In this document: positions 48,772 through 57,359 of the stretch, piece by piece | Position numbering within the stretch: the first letter of the stretch is position 1 | How the letters are laid out: each line of letters opens with the position of its first letter | Source of the DNA: Candidatus Opimibacter skivensis | GTDB taxonomy: Bacteria; Bacteroidota; Bacteroidia; Chitinophagales; Saprospiraceae | Direction: 5' to 3' | Assembly: GCA_016721905.1 (NCBI GenBank) | Contig: JADKHH010000003.1 | Span: forward strand, 186,001-250,000 | DNA length: 64,000 bases | Translations under genes and position numbers: made by a program | The notes under the pieces: model-generated | The model's database searches: none | Told to the model about the DNA's origin: nothing | What the model saw: only the letters and a program-made list of their open reading frames with translations

Positions 48772-51299
48772 GCTAACCCCATCTTCTTTTTAACAGAATC
48801 CGGAATGGTCCCTTCTATAATTTCCTTCACTTCCTCCAGGGTAAGCAATGCAGCTACCTCGGCAGACAATCTTTCTCCATCTACTTTCGGAATATTGATC
48901 GCCTTCTTGCCTTTGCGGATGAAAGGTCCCCATCGCCCATTTTCAAGGGTGATCTTTTCTTTATCCCATTGCTGGATATAACGGTTTGCTTCTTTCTCCA
49001 GTTTAGCAGCGAGTAGTTCAAAGACCTGGCTTTCCGTCAGATGGTCAGGATCATATTTTTTAGGGATGTTCACAAATGTACCTTCCCACTTGACGAAAGG
49101 TCCGAAACGGCCTTTGCCTTTAGTAACTGGTAGACCCTTGTACATAGCGATCGGACGATCTTCATGCGATTTAGCCTCGATGATTTCCTGAGCTCGCTCA
49201 TCGGTGATTTCGAGTGGATCTTCACCTTTAGGTATCGAGATGAACTGATCACCGTGTTTTACATATGGTCCGAAGCGTCCGACCCCGATCAGTACTTCTT
49301 TGTCTTTATAAGGAGCCAATGTTTTCGGAAGTTTGAAGAGTTCCATGGCTTCTTCGAGCGTGATGGTTTCGATTGATTGCCCTGGACGGAGATTGGCGAA
49401 GCGTGGTTTTTCATCTTCGCCCATTTCTTCTCTGGTGCCTATCTGCACGACAGGTCCGAAACGTGTCATCTGTGTCAGGATCGTCTGACCGGAACCTGCG
49501 TCAACACCAAGATCCCTTCGACCGCGTACACGGCCTGCTGCTTCAAGCGTTTCTTCTACTGTCTGATGAAACGGACCATAGAAGTCCGCGATCATTTTAT
49601 TCCACACCAGGTTGCCCTCAGCGATGATGTCAAATTGTTTTTCGATGTCAGCGGTGAAGTTATAGTCCATCACTTTGCCAAAGTTTTCAAAAAGAAAATC
49701 AGTGACCAGCAATCCCATATCCGTAGGAACCAACCTGTTGGAAATAGCACCTGTGATTTCGGTTTTGGCTACTTCCTTAACTTCTTTTCCTGAAAGCGTG
49801 ATGACCGCATATGCTCTTTCAACACCTGGCCTGTTTTCACGGATCACATAGCCGCGATCCTCTTCCATGATTTTACTGATGGTTGGCGCATAGGTAGATG
49901 GTCGGCCTATGCCAAGCTCTTCCAGTTTTTTGACAAGCCCGGCTTCTGTGTATCGTGCGGGTGGTTTTGTATAGCGCTCTGTGCCTGTCATCTCATTGAG
50001 ATCAAGAGGTTGTCCTTCCTTCAATGGAGGGAGTATGGCTGAACCTTCTTCTTCAGGTTCATCATCGAGATTTTCGATATAGAGTTTGAGGAAGCCATCA
50101 AATTTGATAACCTCTCCTTTAGCCATTAGAAATTCTCCCGGATGTGCGGAAACAGATATACTTACTTGGGTTCGCTCCAGTTTAGCATCAGCCATTTGGG
50201 AGGCTACTGCACGTTTCCAGATCAGGTCATAGAGCCTTTCCATATCACGGTCACCATCAGGAATGGTGGGGTTTTCTGGATAAGAAGGCCTGATTGCTTC
50301 GTGAGCTTCCTGCGCGTTAGCTGATTTGGAAGCATACTGTCTTGGCTGCGCATATTTATCACCAAACTCTTTAGTGATCTGTGCCAGGATAGCTTGCTGT
50401 GCTGTTTCACTCAGGCTCGTACTATCCGTACGCATATAGCTGATGTAACCAGATTCGTATAGTTTCTGCGCAGCAGACATAGTCCGCTTTACATTGAAGC
50501 CTAATTTACGACTGGCTTCCTGTTGCAGTGTAGAAGTAGTGAAGGGTGGGGCAGGTTTACGGGTAGCTGGTTTGACATCAATATTGTCAACCTTAAACTT
50601 AGCACCAACACAAGCTTCGATCCATTTACGTGCCGAAGGTTTGGTGTCAATTTTTTCCGGAAGTTCAGCTTTAAGATCATATATCTTGCCGGTATCATCT
50701 TTGACTTTGAAGAGCGCCTGTATTTTAAAAAACGCCTCTGCTGTAAACGCATTGATCTCCCGTTCACGATCCGCCACCAGGCGCACGGCGACTGATTGTA
50801 CCCGGCCTGCAGAAAGTTTTCCCTTGATTTTACGCCAGAGGGTTTCAGATAATTCAAAACCAACCAGTCGGTCGAGAACACGTCTTGCTTGTTGCGCATT
50901 GACCAGATTGATATCTACTGTGCGTGGTTCCTTGATAGCACGTTGAATAGCCGGCTTGGTGATCTCCCTGAAAACAATCCGCTTGGTGTGGGCAGGATCT
51001 AAGCCCAGCACTTCACACAGGTGCCATGAGATAGCTTCTCCTTCGCGGTCTTCGTCCGTCGCGAGCCAGACCACCTCTGCTGCCTTGGCGGCTTCTTTCA
51101 GATCCTTTACGGTTTTCTTTTTTTCGGGGGAGATGATATACTTCGGGACAAACCCATTAGCGATATCAATAGCGCCATTTCCCTTCTCCAGGTCACGGAT
51201 GTGTCCGTAGCTGGATTTGACTTTGAAGTCCTTGCCCAGAAATTTTTCGATAGTCTTGGCTTTTGCCGGGGACTCAACGATCAATAGGTTTTTTGCCAT
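48768..51299 (-). CDS. topA: DNA topoisomerase I
   Basis: 843-residue type IA topoisomerase that relaxes negative supercoils. TOPRIM domain with Glu in LLIVESPAKAKTIEKFLG and the DEDREGEAI triad; catalytic Tyr288 in YISYMRTDSTSL; HEAIRPS and GIGRPSTYAPTISKIMEDRGYV follow. Instead of the E. coli C4 zinc fingers, the C-terminus carries repeated beta blocks typical of many Bacteroidota (GRFGPYVKHGDQFISIP, GRFGPFVKWEGTFVNIP, GRWGPFIRKGKKAINIP). ATG 51299, with a TACTTTTG box 44 nt upstream (51344-51351). Convergent with the lpxB operon. Confidence 0.97.
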   Translation of the reverse strand: MAKNLLIVESPAKAKTIEKFLGKDFKVKSSYGHIRDLEKGNGAIDIANGFVPKYIISPEKKKTVKDLKEAAKAAEVVWLATDEDREGEAISWHLCEVLGLDPAHTKRIVFREITKPAIQRAIKEPRTVDINLVNAQQARRVLDRLVGFELSETLWRKIKGKLSAGRVQSVAVRLVADREREINAFTAEAFFKIQALFKVKDDTGKIYDLKAELPEKIDTKPSARKWIEACVGAKFKVDNIDVKPATRKPAPPFTTSTLQQEASRKLGFNVKRTMSAAQKLYESGYISYMRTDSTSLSETAQQAILAQITKEFGDKYAQPRQYASKSANAQEAHEAIRPSYPENPTIPDGDRDMERLYDLIWKRAVASQMADAKLERTQVSISVSAHPGEFLMAKGEVIKFDGFLKLYIENLDDEPEEEGSAILPPLKEGQPLDLNEMTGTERYTKPPARYTEAGLVKKLEELGIGRPSTYAPTISKIMEEDRGYVIRENRPGVERAYAVITLSGKEVKEVAKTEITGAISNRLVPTDMGLLVTDFLFENFGKVMDYNFTADIEKQFDIIAEGNLVWNKMIADFYGPFHQTVEETLEAAGRVRGRRDLGVDAGSGQTILTQMTRFGPVVQIGTREEMGEDEKPRFANLRPGQSIETITLEEAMELFKLPKTLAPYKDKEVLIGVGRFGPYVKHGDQFISIPKGEDPLEITDERAQEIIEAKSHEDRPIAMYKGLPVTKGKGRFGPFVKWEGTFVNIPKKYDPDHLTESQVFELLAAKLEKEANRYIQQWDKEKITLENGRWGPFIRKGKKAINIPKVDGERLSAEVAALLTLEEVKEIIEGTIPDSVKKKMGLA

Positions 51300-51758
51300 A
51301 AATAGGTGTTAGGTGAAGTTCAATGCCTCACAGTATAAGGCCGCAAAAGTAAAAAGATTTGGGTTTTCAGGTTTTTTCTATGGTTTGGGGTATTATTGGT
51401 TTAGAGCTGGGAAGTCAGCATTTGACAGTAAAACCAACAATAAATCTTCATTTTATTTGCTTTCAAAAGGTGAGTGTCAAGGCTATCCGGCGGTGCGGTT
51501 AACAACCCTGCCGGCTATTTAGTTTCAAAAGTTTTTCATCTGCTCCTGTTTGCATCGCGGCTAAAAGCTTGAAAATGAATCATAAAAGCAGTACTTTCAG
51601 TCTTTAAGCCCCAAAACAAACCTATGACTGACGATACTAAAGGTCAGACAGCACCTGTCAATTTGAAAAGCAGATTTGATTTAATGCCTTAACCTTTAAC
51701 CATTTGAGCATTCCAGGTCCACCTGTTAATCACAGAAAAGCCTGGAAACAATACGTCT
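51300..51758. other. 459-nt gap without a recognisable gene
   Basis: Holds the topA promoter at its left end. A GC-rich hairpin lies at 51487-51514 (CCGGC / GCCGG outer arms, GGTT / AACC inner arms). A 22-codon frame starts at 51623 (MTDDTKGQTAPVNLKSRFDL, then MP) without a convincing promoter. A longer frame at 51313-51522 is Phe/Ser-rich and looks spurious. No tRNA or known RNA was seen. Confidence 0.6.
51344..51351 (-). promoter_or_regulatory. -7 box TACTTTTG for topA
   Basis: Exact TAnnTTTG match on the minus strand, 44 nt before the topA ATG at 51299. Confidence 0.55.
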
Positions 51759-52781
51759 TTATGATTCAAACAGGTTATCGTATTCACTCTTGCCTGATTC
51801 AGGCCTAAGCTGGGCTTCCTTCCGGGGTGCATTGATATCAAGTTTTTCTTCCTTGGTACCTCCCATCAGCATCAGGGTACTGTTTTTCTCCCATTCTTCA
51901 AGCATCTGCATACCCTGGTCTTCAAATACCCCATTCTGCAGATCTACTGAATCCATGAAGCTGCTGGACATTTCCATAAAGCGCTCCATTTCACCAACCT
52001 TCATCGCAACATCATCTGCGATGACTTCCAATGCCTGATCAAACATGGCACGTTTGTCTGCATTTCCAGAAATGATACTCATAGCAGATTTCATCGCGCT
52101 ATGACTTGCGCGGATAGCTTTGCGTTCTTCTTCCTTCAGCTTTACCTGGTCCTTGGTGTCTTCAAGCAGAATTTCAGAATTCGAATACATTTTTGTCAGT
52201 ACCCTGTACAGGATGTTCATCTTGTTTTCGAGTACCGCATATTTTTCATTGGATTCTTTCAGGCGTGCGGCTTTGCGGCTGGAGAGCAGCATTTGTTTTT
52301 CAACACCCTGTTCTCTTGCTTTCTGCGCGAGCTTCATGTTGTAATCGATCTCTTTTGCATTTTCTTCCTGGATCGTCTTCAGCTTACGGATTTGTCCACG
52401 CAACAGTCCGATTTGTTCACCCATTTTCTTGAGGTTGTCCTGCAGGTCTTCGACATAGTTTTTAAGGATGCCGATCGGGTCGATAGTGATAAACCAGCTA
52501 GTGACATTGCGCATCACGCTCTTGTACATGTAGCTGATCAGGGTTCTCATCTTTGGATCCAACACCATATAGATGATCGCTCCAAGGACGAGTAAGGTTA
52601 CCACCAGACCCAGCAAGGACGATGCAAAGGCAACAATCTGTGGCAGATATTTTACCAGTACAAACCCCAGTCCGGCAAGTATAGCCAGCATGAAGAAGAG
52701 TCCTGTTTTTCCCTCAGGTCTGCCCCAAAAGCCTTTGGGTTTTGAAAGGTTACCACTGAAATCTTGAGCGGGAGTAGTCAT
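51759..52781 (-). CDS. Membrane-anchored coiled-coil protein, unknown function
   Basis: 340 residues. A short polar N-terminus leads to two membrane helices (TGLFFMLAILAGLGFVLVKYLP and FASSLLGLVVTLLVLGAIIYMVL), then a long alpha-helical region (about residues 95-290) with heptad-like charge pattern (DLQDNLKKMGEQIGLLRGQIRKLKTIQEENAKEI) and a charged, probably flexible tail. The helical part recalls PspA/Vipp1 or other envelope-stress proteins, but no signature confirms it. It is the second gene of a two-gene operon, 10 nt after a soluble coiled-coil protein gene. Function unknown; a membrane-remodelling or scaffold role is an inference. Confidence 0.65.
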   Translation of the reverse strand: MTTPAQDFSGNLSKPKGFWGRPEGKTGLFFMLAILAGLGFVLVKYLPQIVAFASSLLGLVVTLLVLGAIIYMVLDPKMRTLISYMYKSVMRNVTSWFITIDPIGILKNYVEDLQDNLKKMGEQIGLLRGQIRKLKTIQEENAKEIDYNMKLAQKAREQGVEKQMLLSSRKAARLKESNEKYAVLENKMNILYRVLTKMYSNSEILLEDTKDQVKLKEEERKAIRASHSAMKSAMSIISGNADKRAMFDQALEVIADDVAMKVGEMERFMEMSSSFMDSVDLQNGVFEDQGMQMLEEWEKNSTLMLMGGTKEEKLDINAPRKEAQLRPESGKSEYDNLFES

Positions 52782-52791
52782 AATTCGTCTT

Positions 52792-53337
52792 TTATAGGTT
52801 TTGTTGAATCGCAGTCATGTCCTGCTCGATGGCTGATACAAACTGCTGGTATGTGTTTTCAAATTTAAGCTTAGTCTGATCGATGGATGCCTTAGCTTCA
52901 GCAACTTCTTCGTCTGAACGCGCTATCTTATCCTGAAACTCCAGGATTTGTTTTTCAAGTTTTGCAATCTGACGGCGGTGATCTTCGATCTCCTGTTGCA
53001 GCTTGACCAACTCTTCTTTCTTTGTCGCGATGCGTTGCTGAACCTGGTTGTTCAGGGCCTGGTCAAATTGTTTTTTCTCTTCACCCAGGATGGTCAGGTA
53101 ATGCCGTGCAGACTGGATGAGCGAGTCTTTGGTGACGCCCATCGTAGAAGCTGTCGCAAAGGCAGATTTGAACGAAGTAGAGGTATCCAGTTTCAATCCC
53201 GCGAGTTGTTCAATAGACTGCTTGAATTTGAGATAATCAAATCCGGGTTGCGTCTGCTTGATCATGGCGTTTTCCAGAAAATCAACGCTCTTTTGATCTG
53301 CTGAACTTCCTAGTCCTAATAATTGTGAAATCTTCAT
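52792..53337 (-). CDS. Soluble coiled-coil protein paired with membrane partner
   Basis: 181 residues. The N-terminal part (about 1-85) contains a globular helical segment (MKISQLLGLGSSADQKSVDFLENAMIK, YLKFKQSIEQLAGLKLD, SLIQSARHYLTILGEEKKQFDQAL). The rest is a strong coiled coil (RIATKKEELVKLQQEIEDHRRQIAKLEKQILEFQDKIARSDEEVAEAKASI). No signal peptide. It is upstream of, and 10 nt from, the membrane coiled-coil gene, so the two probably form one complex. No family recognised; a cytoplasmic adaptor for the membrane partner is the simplest reading. Confidence 0.65.
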   Translation of the reverse strand: MKISQLLGLGSSADQKSVDFLENAMIKQTQPGFDYLKFKQSIEQLAGLKLDTSTSFKSAFATASTMGVTKDSLIQSARHYLTILGEEKKQFDQALNNQVQQRIATKKEELVKLQQEIEDHRRQIAKLEKQILEFQDKIARSDEEVAEAKASIDQTKLKFENTYQQFVSAIEQDMTAIQQNL

Positions 53338-53464
53338 ACAAGCTGTCAGAATATGGTATCAAATATAGAGTAACCGAAGTATTGATGGCAAAATAAATAC
53401 ATCCGGCCGGCCTTCGCCCTTTTTTAGACGTATTGAGGTTAAAATAAATGTTATCGTTGGGATA

Positions 53465-54523
53465 TCAAAGGTGTATGGATACATCTTTGGAATAAGGATA
53501 CCTCATCAGGTAATCCAGCGCTATTTCAAAAGGCAGGTTCTCGTACACGATTTTATAGAGGGTCTCAATGATCGGAAGCCTGGTTTTTTCAGTTTTAGCC
53601 AGCATATAAGCTATCTTGAGAGTACGCACCCCTTCCGCAAGTTCTTCTGAGGAAGCCAGGACCTCAAGCAATTTTTTACCCTGGCCCAGTTGAAAGCCAA
53701 AGTTGAAGTTCCTGCTGCTCGAACTCGTAGCGGTGGCTATCAGATCGCCGATACCTGCAGTGCCCAGGAAAGCTGATTTGTCAGCGCCAAGTAATCCGCC
53801 GAAGTAAGCTATTTCATGCAAACCCCTTGTGATGAAGAGCCCTTGTACATTCTTGCCCAGGCCCTTGCCACGAAGATATCCGGATCCAACTGCGATGATA
53901 TTTTTAAAAGCACCGGCAAGCTCAGCCCCTAGAATGTCGGATGATCCAAACACAAAAATCCTCTTGCTCGACAAGAGTTCTATACCAATCTTGACCACTT
54001 CGTCATATTCACTGGCGATCACGGTGGCGGTTGGCTGGCCTTCCAGTATTTCTTTGCTCAGGTTCGGACCTGAAAGGCATCCTACACGTAGTACGTTACT
54101 CTCCTGCGTGATGACACGTGACATGGTGCAGACATCATCACGTGTGAGCTTGCCACTGAATGCCATGACATCTGTGACCTTGACAGTATCCAGTCCTTTG
54201 GTGCCGTGAATCAGAATATGTCTCGGAGATAACAGAGGGCCGAGGGTCCGCATCATGTTTCTGAAGTCATCAGATGGTACCACCGGAAATATAACTTCAC
54301 ACCTTTCAGCCAACTCCGTACTCGAAGAGATTGCAGTCACACGCGGAGCAAGAGGCACACCAAGGAGTGACCGCGTTTCATTTATTTTCCTGACCACTTC
54401 AGGGTCCCTGGCGTAGAGCAGGACATCATTGTTGACGGCTAATAACTGCGCCACGGTAAGGCCAAAGCTTCCGGCGCCTACAACCCCTACAGGGGTCTGC
54501 TGATGAGTGTGGCCTTTAGTCAT
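53465..54523 (-). CDS. gpsA: Glycerol-3-phosphate dehydrogenase (NAD(P)+)
   Basis: 352 residues; reduces dihydroxyacetone phosphate to sn-glycerol-3-phosphate, the backbone of phospholipids. VGVVGAGSFGLTVAQLLA (GxGxxG loop), VIFPVVPSDDFRNMM, HILIHGTKGLD (catalytic Lys in TKG), CLSGPNLSKEILEGQPTA, ELAGAFKNIIAVGSGYLRG (Lys in FKN) and FLGTAGIGDLIATATSSSSRN are the family blocks. A variation: the latter motif ends SRN, as usual for the family, while CLSGPNLSKEI replaces the more common SGPTFA. Downstream of yidC by 29 nt on the same strand, probably co-transcribed; both serve the membrane. Confidence 0.94.
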   Translation of the reverse strand: MTKGHTHQQTPVGVVGAGSFGLTVAQLLAVNNDVLLYARDPEVVRKINETRSLLGVPLAPRVTAISSSTELAERCEVIFPVVPSDDFRNMMRTLGPLLSPRHILIHGTKGLDTVKVTDVMAFSGKLTRDDVCTMSRVITQESNVLRVGCLSGPNLSKEILEGQPTATVIASEYDEVVKIGIELLSSKRIFVFGSSDILGAELAGAFKNIIAVGSGYLRGKGLGKNVQGLFITRGLHEIAYFGGLLGADKSAFLGTAGIGDLIATATSSSSRNFNFGFQLGQGKKLLEVLASSEELAEGVRTLKIAYMLAKTEKTRLPIIETLYKIVYENLPFEIALDYLMRYPYSKDVSIHL

Positions 54524-54552
54524 CTTCTATGCCGTTTAGCCTGTTGTGTAGC

Positions 54553-56427
54553 CTATTTGTTCTTTTTCTTTGGCTGGCTTATCTGAGGTTGGTTCTTTTT
54601 GGCGTCTGCCAACGCCTGTTGTTGTTTCATCGCCTGTTCCAGTCGTGCCTGGAATCCTCCTTCTTTCTTGGGCTTTTCTTTATTCTTGTTGAGACCCTCC
54701 ATGATCTTGGCTTCATCAAAGAGAAATTTCTTTGCCCCCAATGTTTGCCCAATGTTGAGGAGATTGGAATACAATAGATATAACGTAAGTCCGGATGCGT
54801 AGCTATTGAAGAAGACCAGGAACATCACCGGCATGAAGTACTGCATGTATTTCAGCGCAGGGTTCATGTTGGCCATATCCATGTTTTGCATGTTGTAGTA
54901 TGTATACGCTACAGTACTCGCAGCCCATAGCAACGTCAGCATACTCACGTGTCCGCCAAAGAACGGAATGTCAAATGGCAGGTTGAAGAAAACATCATAA
55001 GAGGATAAGTCCGTCGCCCATAGAAAGGACGCCTGTCGGAATTCGATAGAGGCCGGAAAGAAGCGATAGAGCGCAAACCAAACAGGCATCTGCAATAATA
55101 CCGGAAAGCAACCACCTAATGGATTGACTCCATATTCACGGTATACTTTCATAGTCTCCATCTGCTGCTTCTGCATGTCATCTTTATACTTCTCACGCAG
55201 GCCTGCGAGTGATGGTTTTAGTGCAGACATCTTGGCCTGGCTCTGCAGCATTTTATATGACAGCGGGAACAAAGCAAACTTGACAAGGAAAGTGAGTAGC
55301 AGAATGACAAGACCTTTACTTCCGATAAACCCGATCAGGAAATTAAATGTAGGGCGGATCACCCATCGATTGATCGATCCGAAGATGCTCCGACCAAAAG
55401 GAATAATGTCTTCCAGCGCAACATGATAATGTCTCAGGTTTTCAAAATCATTTGGACCAATGTACATGGTCATTTGATTTGCAGTGCCATCCCTTTTCAA
55501 TGGGATACCGACCACAGCTGAAGTCTTTTTAAGATTCTCATCCGTCACTTCAGGACTCTTGGTCTCAAACACTCCGCCTGTAAAGGATTCATCCGCAATC
55601 AGTGTGCTGTTGAAAAACTGATTGGAGTGGGAGAACCACTTAATAGGCTGCGCGGAAAGATCCTCCTGAGCATCAGAGCGACAATTACAATAATCAACAG
55701 ATTCCGTATTCTCTTTGTAATAGACGGTGGACATCGACTTTTCAAAAACGCTGTTCTTCTCAATCTTATCCAACTGATTGACCCAGGTCAGCTTTGCATC
55801 CTTGGCGGTTGAGCTCAGGAAACCAGCAGCATTTTGAACACTGAGATTGTATTTGACTTCGTATGGCTTGTCAGTCAGTGTATACTCTTGTACGATTTGC
55901 TCACCTTGAAGCCCTACAGCCCTGAGGGTAATCTTATTGCCTTCAACTGTGGGTTGGAAATTGAGATCTGCGGTATGGATTTCACCCGTCTGTGATGGAA
56001 TGGCTATGTCCCAGACATTGTTAGGGTCTTCCAGCAGGTGGAGTGCGACTTTGTATTCCTTCTTTTTATCATCCACCAGCACTTTCTTGTAATCCTTCAG
56101 CTCGACATTGGAGATCTTACCGCCCTTAGTATCAAAATCAACGATAAAATATTGATTTTCAAGCTTTATGGTTTGATTTGCACCAGTGGTAGCGGTAGCA
56201 AAGGAGCCGTATTTATTAGCGAGGGTTGCAGAGTCCACGGGCTGGAGGGCTTGTTCAGTTTCGACAGCCTTTTGGACTACAGAATCCTTGAGTATTTCGA
56301 CCCGGTTGAGGCTGTCCTGCCTTTGTTTCATGGCTTCTACCTCCTCCTTGGAGGGGGAATTGACAAAAGTCCAAACTAATAGAAGCCCGAAAATGAGAAC
56401 AAAGCCTATGATATGATTACGCTCCAT
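54553..56427 (-). CDS. yidC: Membrane protein insertase YidC
   Basis: 624 residues from ATG 56427 (MERNHIIGFVLIFGLLLVWTF); an upstream in-frame start at 56460 falls inside the promoter box and is excluded. YidC inserts and folds inner-membrane proteins, alone or with SecYEG. N-terminal anchor, a large periplasmic P1 domain (about 30-350), then the conserved core: GLVILLLTFLVKFALFPLSYKMLQSQAKMSALKP, a cytoplasmic hairpin loop (KYKDDMQKQQMETMKVYREYGVNPLGGCFPVLLQMPVWFALYRFF), and helices near MLTLLWAASTVAYTYYNMQ and FMPVMFLVFFNSYASGLTLYLLYSN. A Lys-rich tail follows (KKNKEKPKKEGG). Transcribed from a perfect-consensus promoter at 56458-56488. Confidence 0.96.
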   Translation of the reverse strand: MERNHIIGFVLIFGLLLVWTFVNSPSKEEVEAMKQRQDSLNRVEILKDSVVQKAVETEQALQPVDSATLANKYGSFATATTGANQTIKLENQYFIVDFDTKGGKISNVELKDYKKVLVDDKKKEYKVALHLLEDPNNVWDIAIPSQTGEIHTADLNFQPTVEGNKITLRAVGLQGEQIVQEYTLTDKPYEVKYNLSVQNAAGFLSSTAKDAKLTWVNQLDKIEKNSVFEKSMSTVYYKENTESVDYCNCRSDAQEDLSAQPIKWFSHSNQFFNSTLIADESFTGGVFETKSPEVTDENLKKTSAVVGIPLKRDGTANQMTMYIGPNDFENLRHYHVALEDIIPFGRSIFGSINRWVIRPTFNFLIGFIGSKGLVILLLTFLVKFALFPLSYKMLQSQAKMSALKPSLAGLREKYKDDMQKQQMETMKVYREYGVNPLGGCFPVLLQMPVWFALYRFFPASIEFRQASFLWATDLSSYDVFFNLPFDIPFFGGHVSMLTLLWAASTVAYTYYNMQNMDMANMNPALKYMQYFMPVMFLVFFNSYASGLTLYLLYSNLLNIGQTLGAKKFLFDEAKIMEGLNKNKEKPKKEGGFQARLEQAMKQQQALADAKKNQPQISQPKKKNK

Positions 56428-56457
56428 GTGTTGCTTTACCTGAATAAAAAGAATGCG

Positions 56458-56488
56458 CAAAGGTATATGGTATTCCTAAAGCACCAAA
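56458..56488 (-). promoter_or_regulatory. Perfect-consensus promoter of yidC-gpsA
   Basis: Minus strand: TTTG, 19-nt spacer, TACCTTTG. Both elements match the Bacteroidota primary-sigma consensus exactly, the best promoter in the window. The ATG is 30 nt after the -7 box. Confidence 0.78.
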
Positions 56489-56524
56489 TACCTTTCTACG
56501 AGCGATCGTCAGTCGCTTGATAGA

Positions 56525-57323
56525 CTAATAGTCTTCACCTACGAGGATGAGGACCGGGACCGTGGTGTGGAATTTGTCGGCAGGTGTCCTTGTCGGGCCC
56601 AGCGTTTTTTCAAGAAAGCCTCTTTTACGGCGGATAACACACACAAGATCAGTATGATACTGGCTCATGTATTCATGGATGCTTTCATTGAAATTGTCAT
56701 TGCCGTATCGGGTCACATCGTTGATCAACTGGAGAATACTGATAGTTTTGGTCCGGGGCAGGGGGTTGATCTTCCCCGAGATGCAACATCTGCACATGAG
56801 GGTTAAATATGCTCTTAATATCCAGGATAGGGTCAAGGGTGCGCTGGTCACGTACAAATGGATTCTTGACGGCAAAGACAACCCTGTTGATACCGTTAAA
56901 CTTGAATCTGGGCGGGACTACCAGGACCGGGATATTGGTTGTTTTAACGATGGCTCCTGATGTAGAACCGAGGAAGGTTTCCAGGTTTTCACCGGCTCCC
57001 TGACAGCCCATGATGACCAGATCTGCATGGGTGACCTCGACTAATCTCCGCAGACTGTCAACAACATCTCCCTGGATAATCTTAGAATCGATTTTTTGCT
57101 CCGGGTGCTTAAGCCGTATTTTCGTGAGCCGTTTCTGGATCCATTTTTCAGCATCCTTTTCTGTATAGCCTTTTTTAGTAGTATAGATTACGGCCTTGAG
57201 TAACAGGCTATAACAATGGACGACGGTGATTTCTGCATTGGCTGCACGGGCTACGTGCACAGCATATCGTAATGCCTCTTTAGAATTTTTCGAGAGGTCA
57301 ACCGGGACGATAATGTGTTTCAT
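56525..57323 (-). pseudogene. Tandem-domain universal stress protein with frameshift
   Basis: Two USP domains in one gene, interrupted by a single-base shift. Domain 1 (MKHIIVPVDLSKNSKEALRYAVHVARAAN ... LVIMGCQGAGENLETFLGSTSGAIVKTTNIPVLVVPP) is intact, with the GxxG(S)-type ATP loop GSTSGAIV. Domain 2 begins VVFAVKNPF and is in frame to LHLGEDQP, after which the original frame stops at 56697 (PIRQ). One base fewer in the G5 run at 56761-56765 (C5 on the coding strand) restores LPRTKTISILQLINDVTRYGN through TVPVLILVGEDY to the stop at 56525, giving about 265 residues. The cause is a recent mutation, a sequencing error, or slippery-tract phase variation. It is third in the glgA-glgC-usp operon. 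Confidence 0.8.
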
Positions 57324-57359
57324 ATCAGTAAATAGTCGGTAAAACTAATCATTCCCGCG

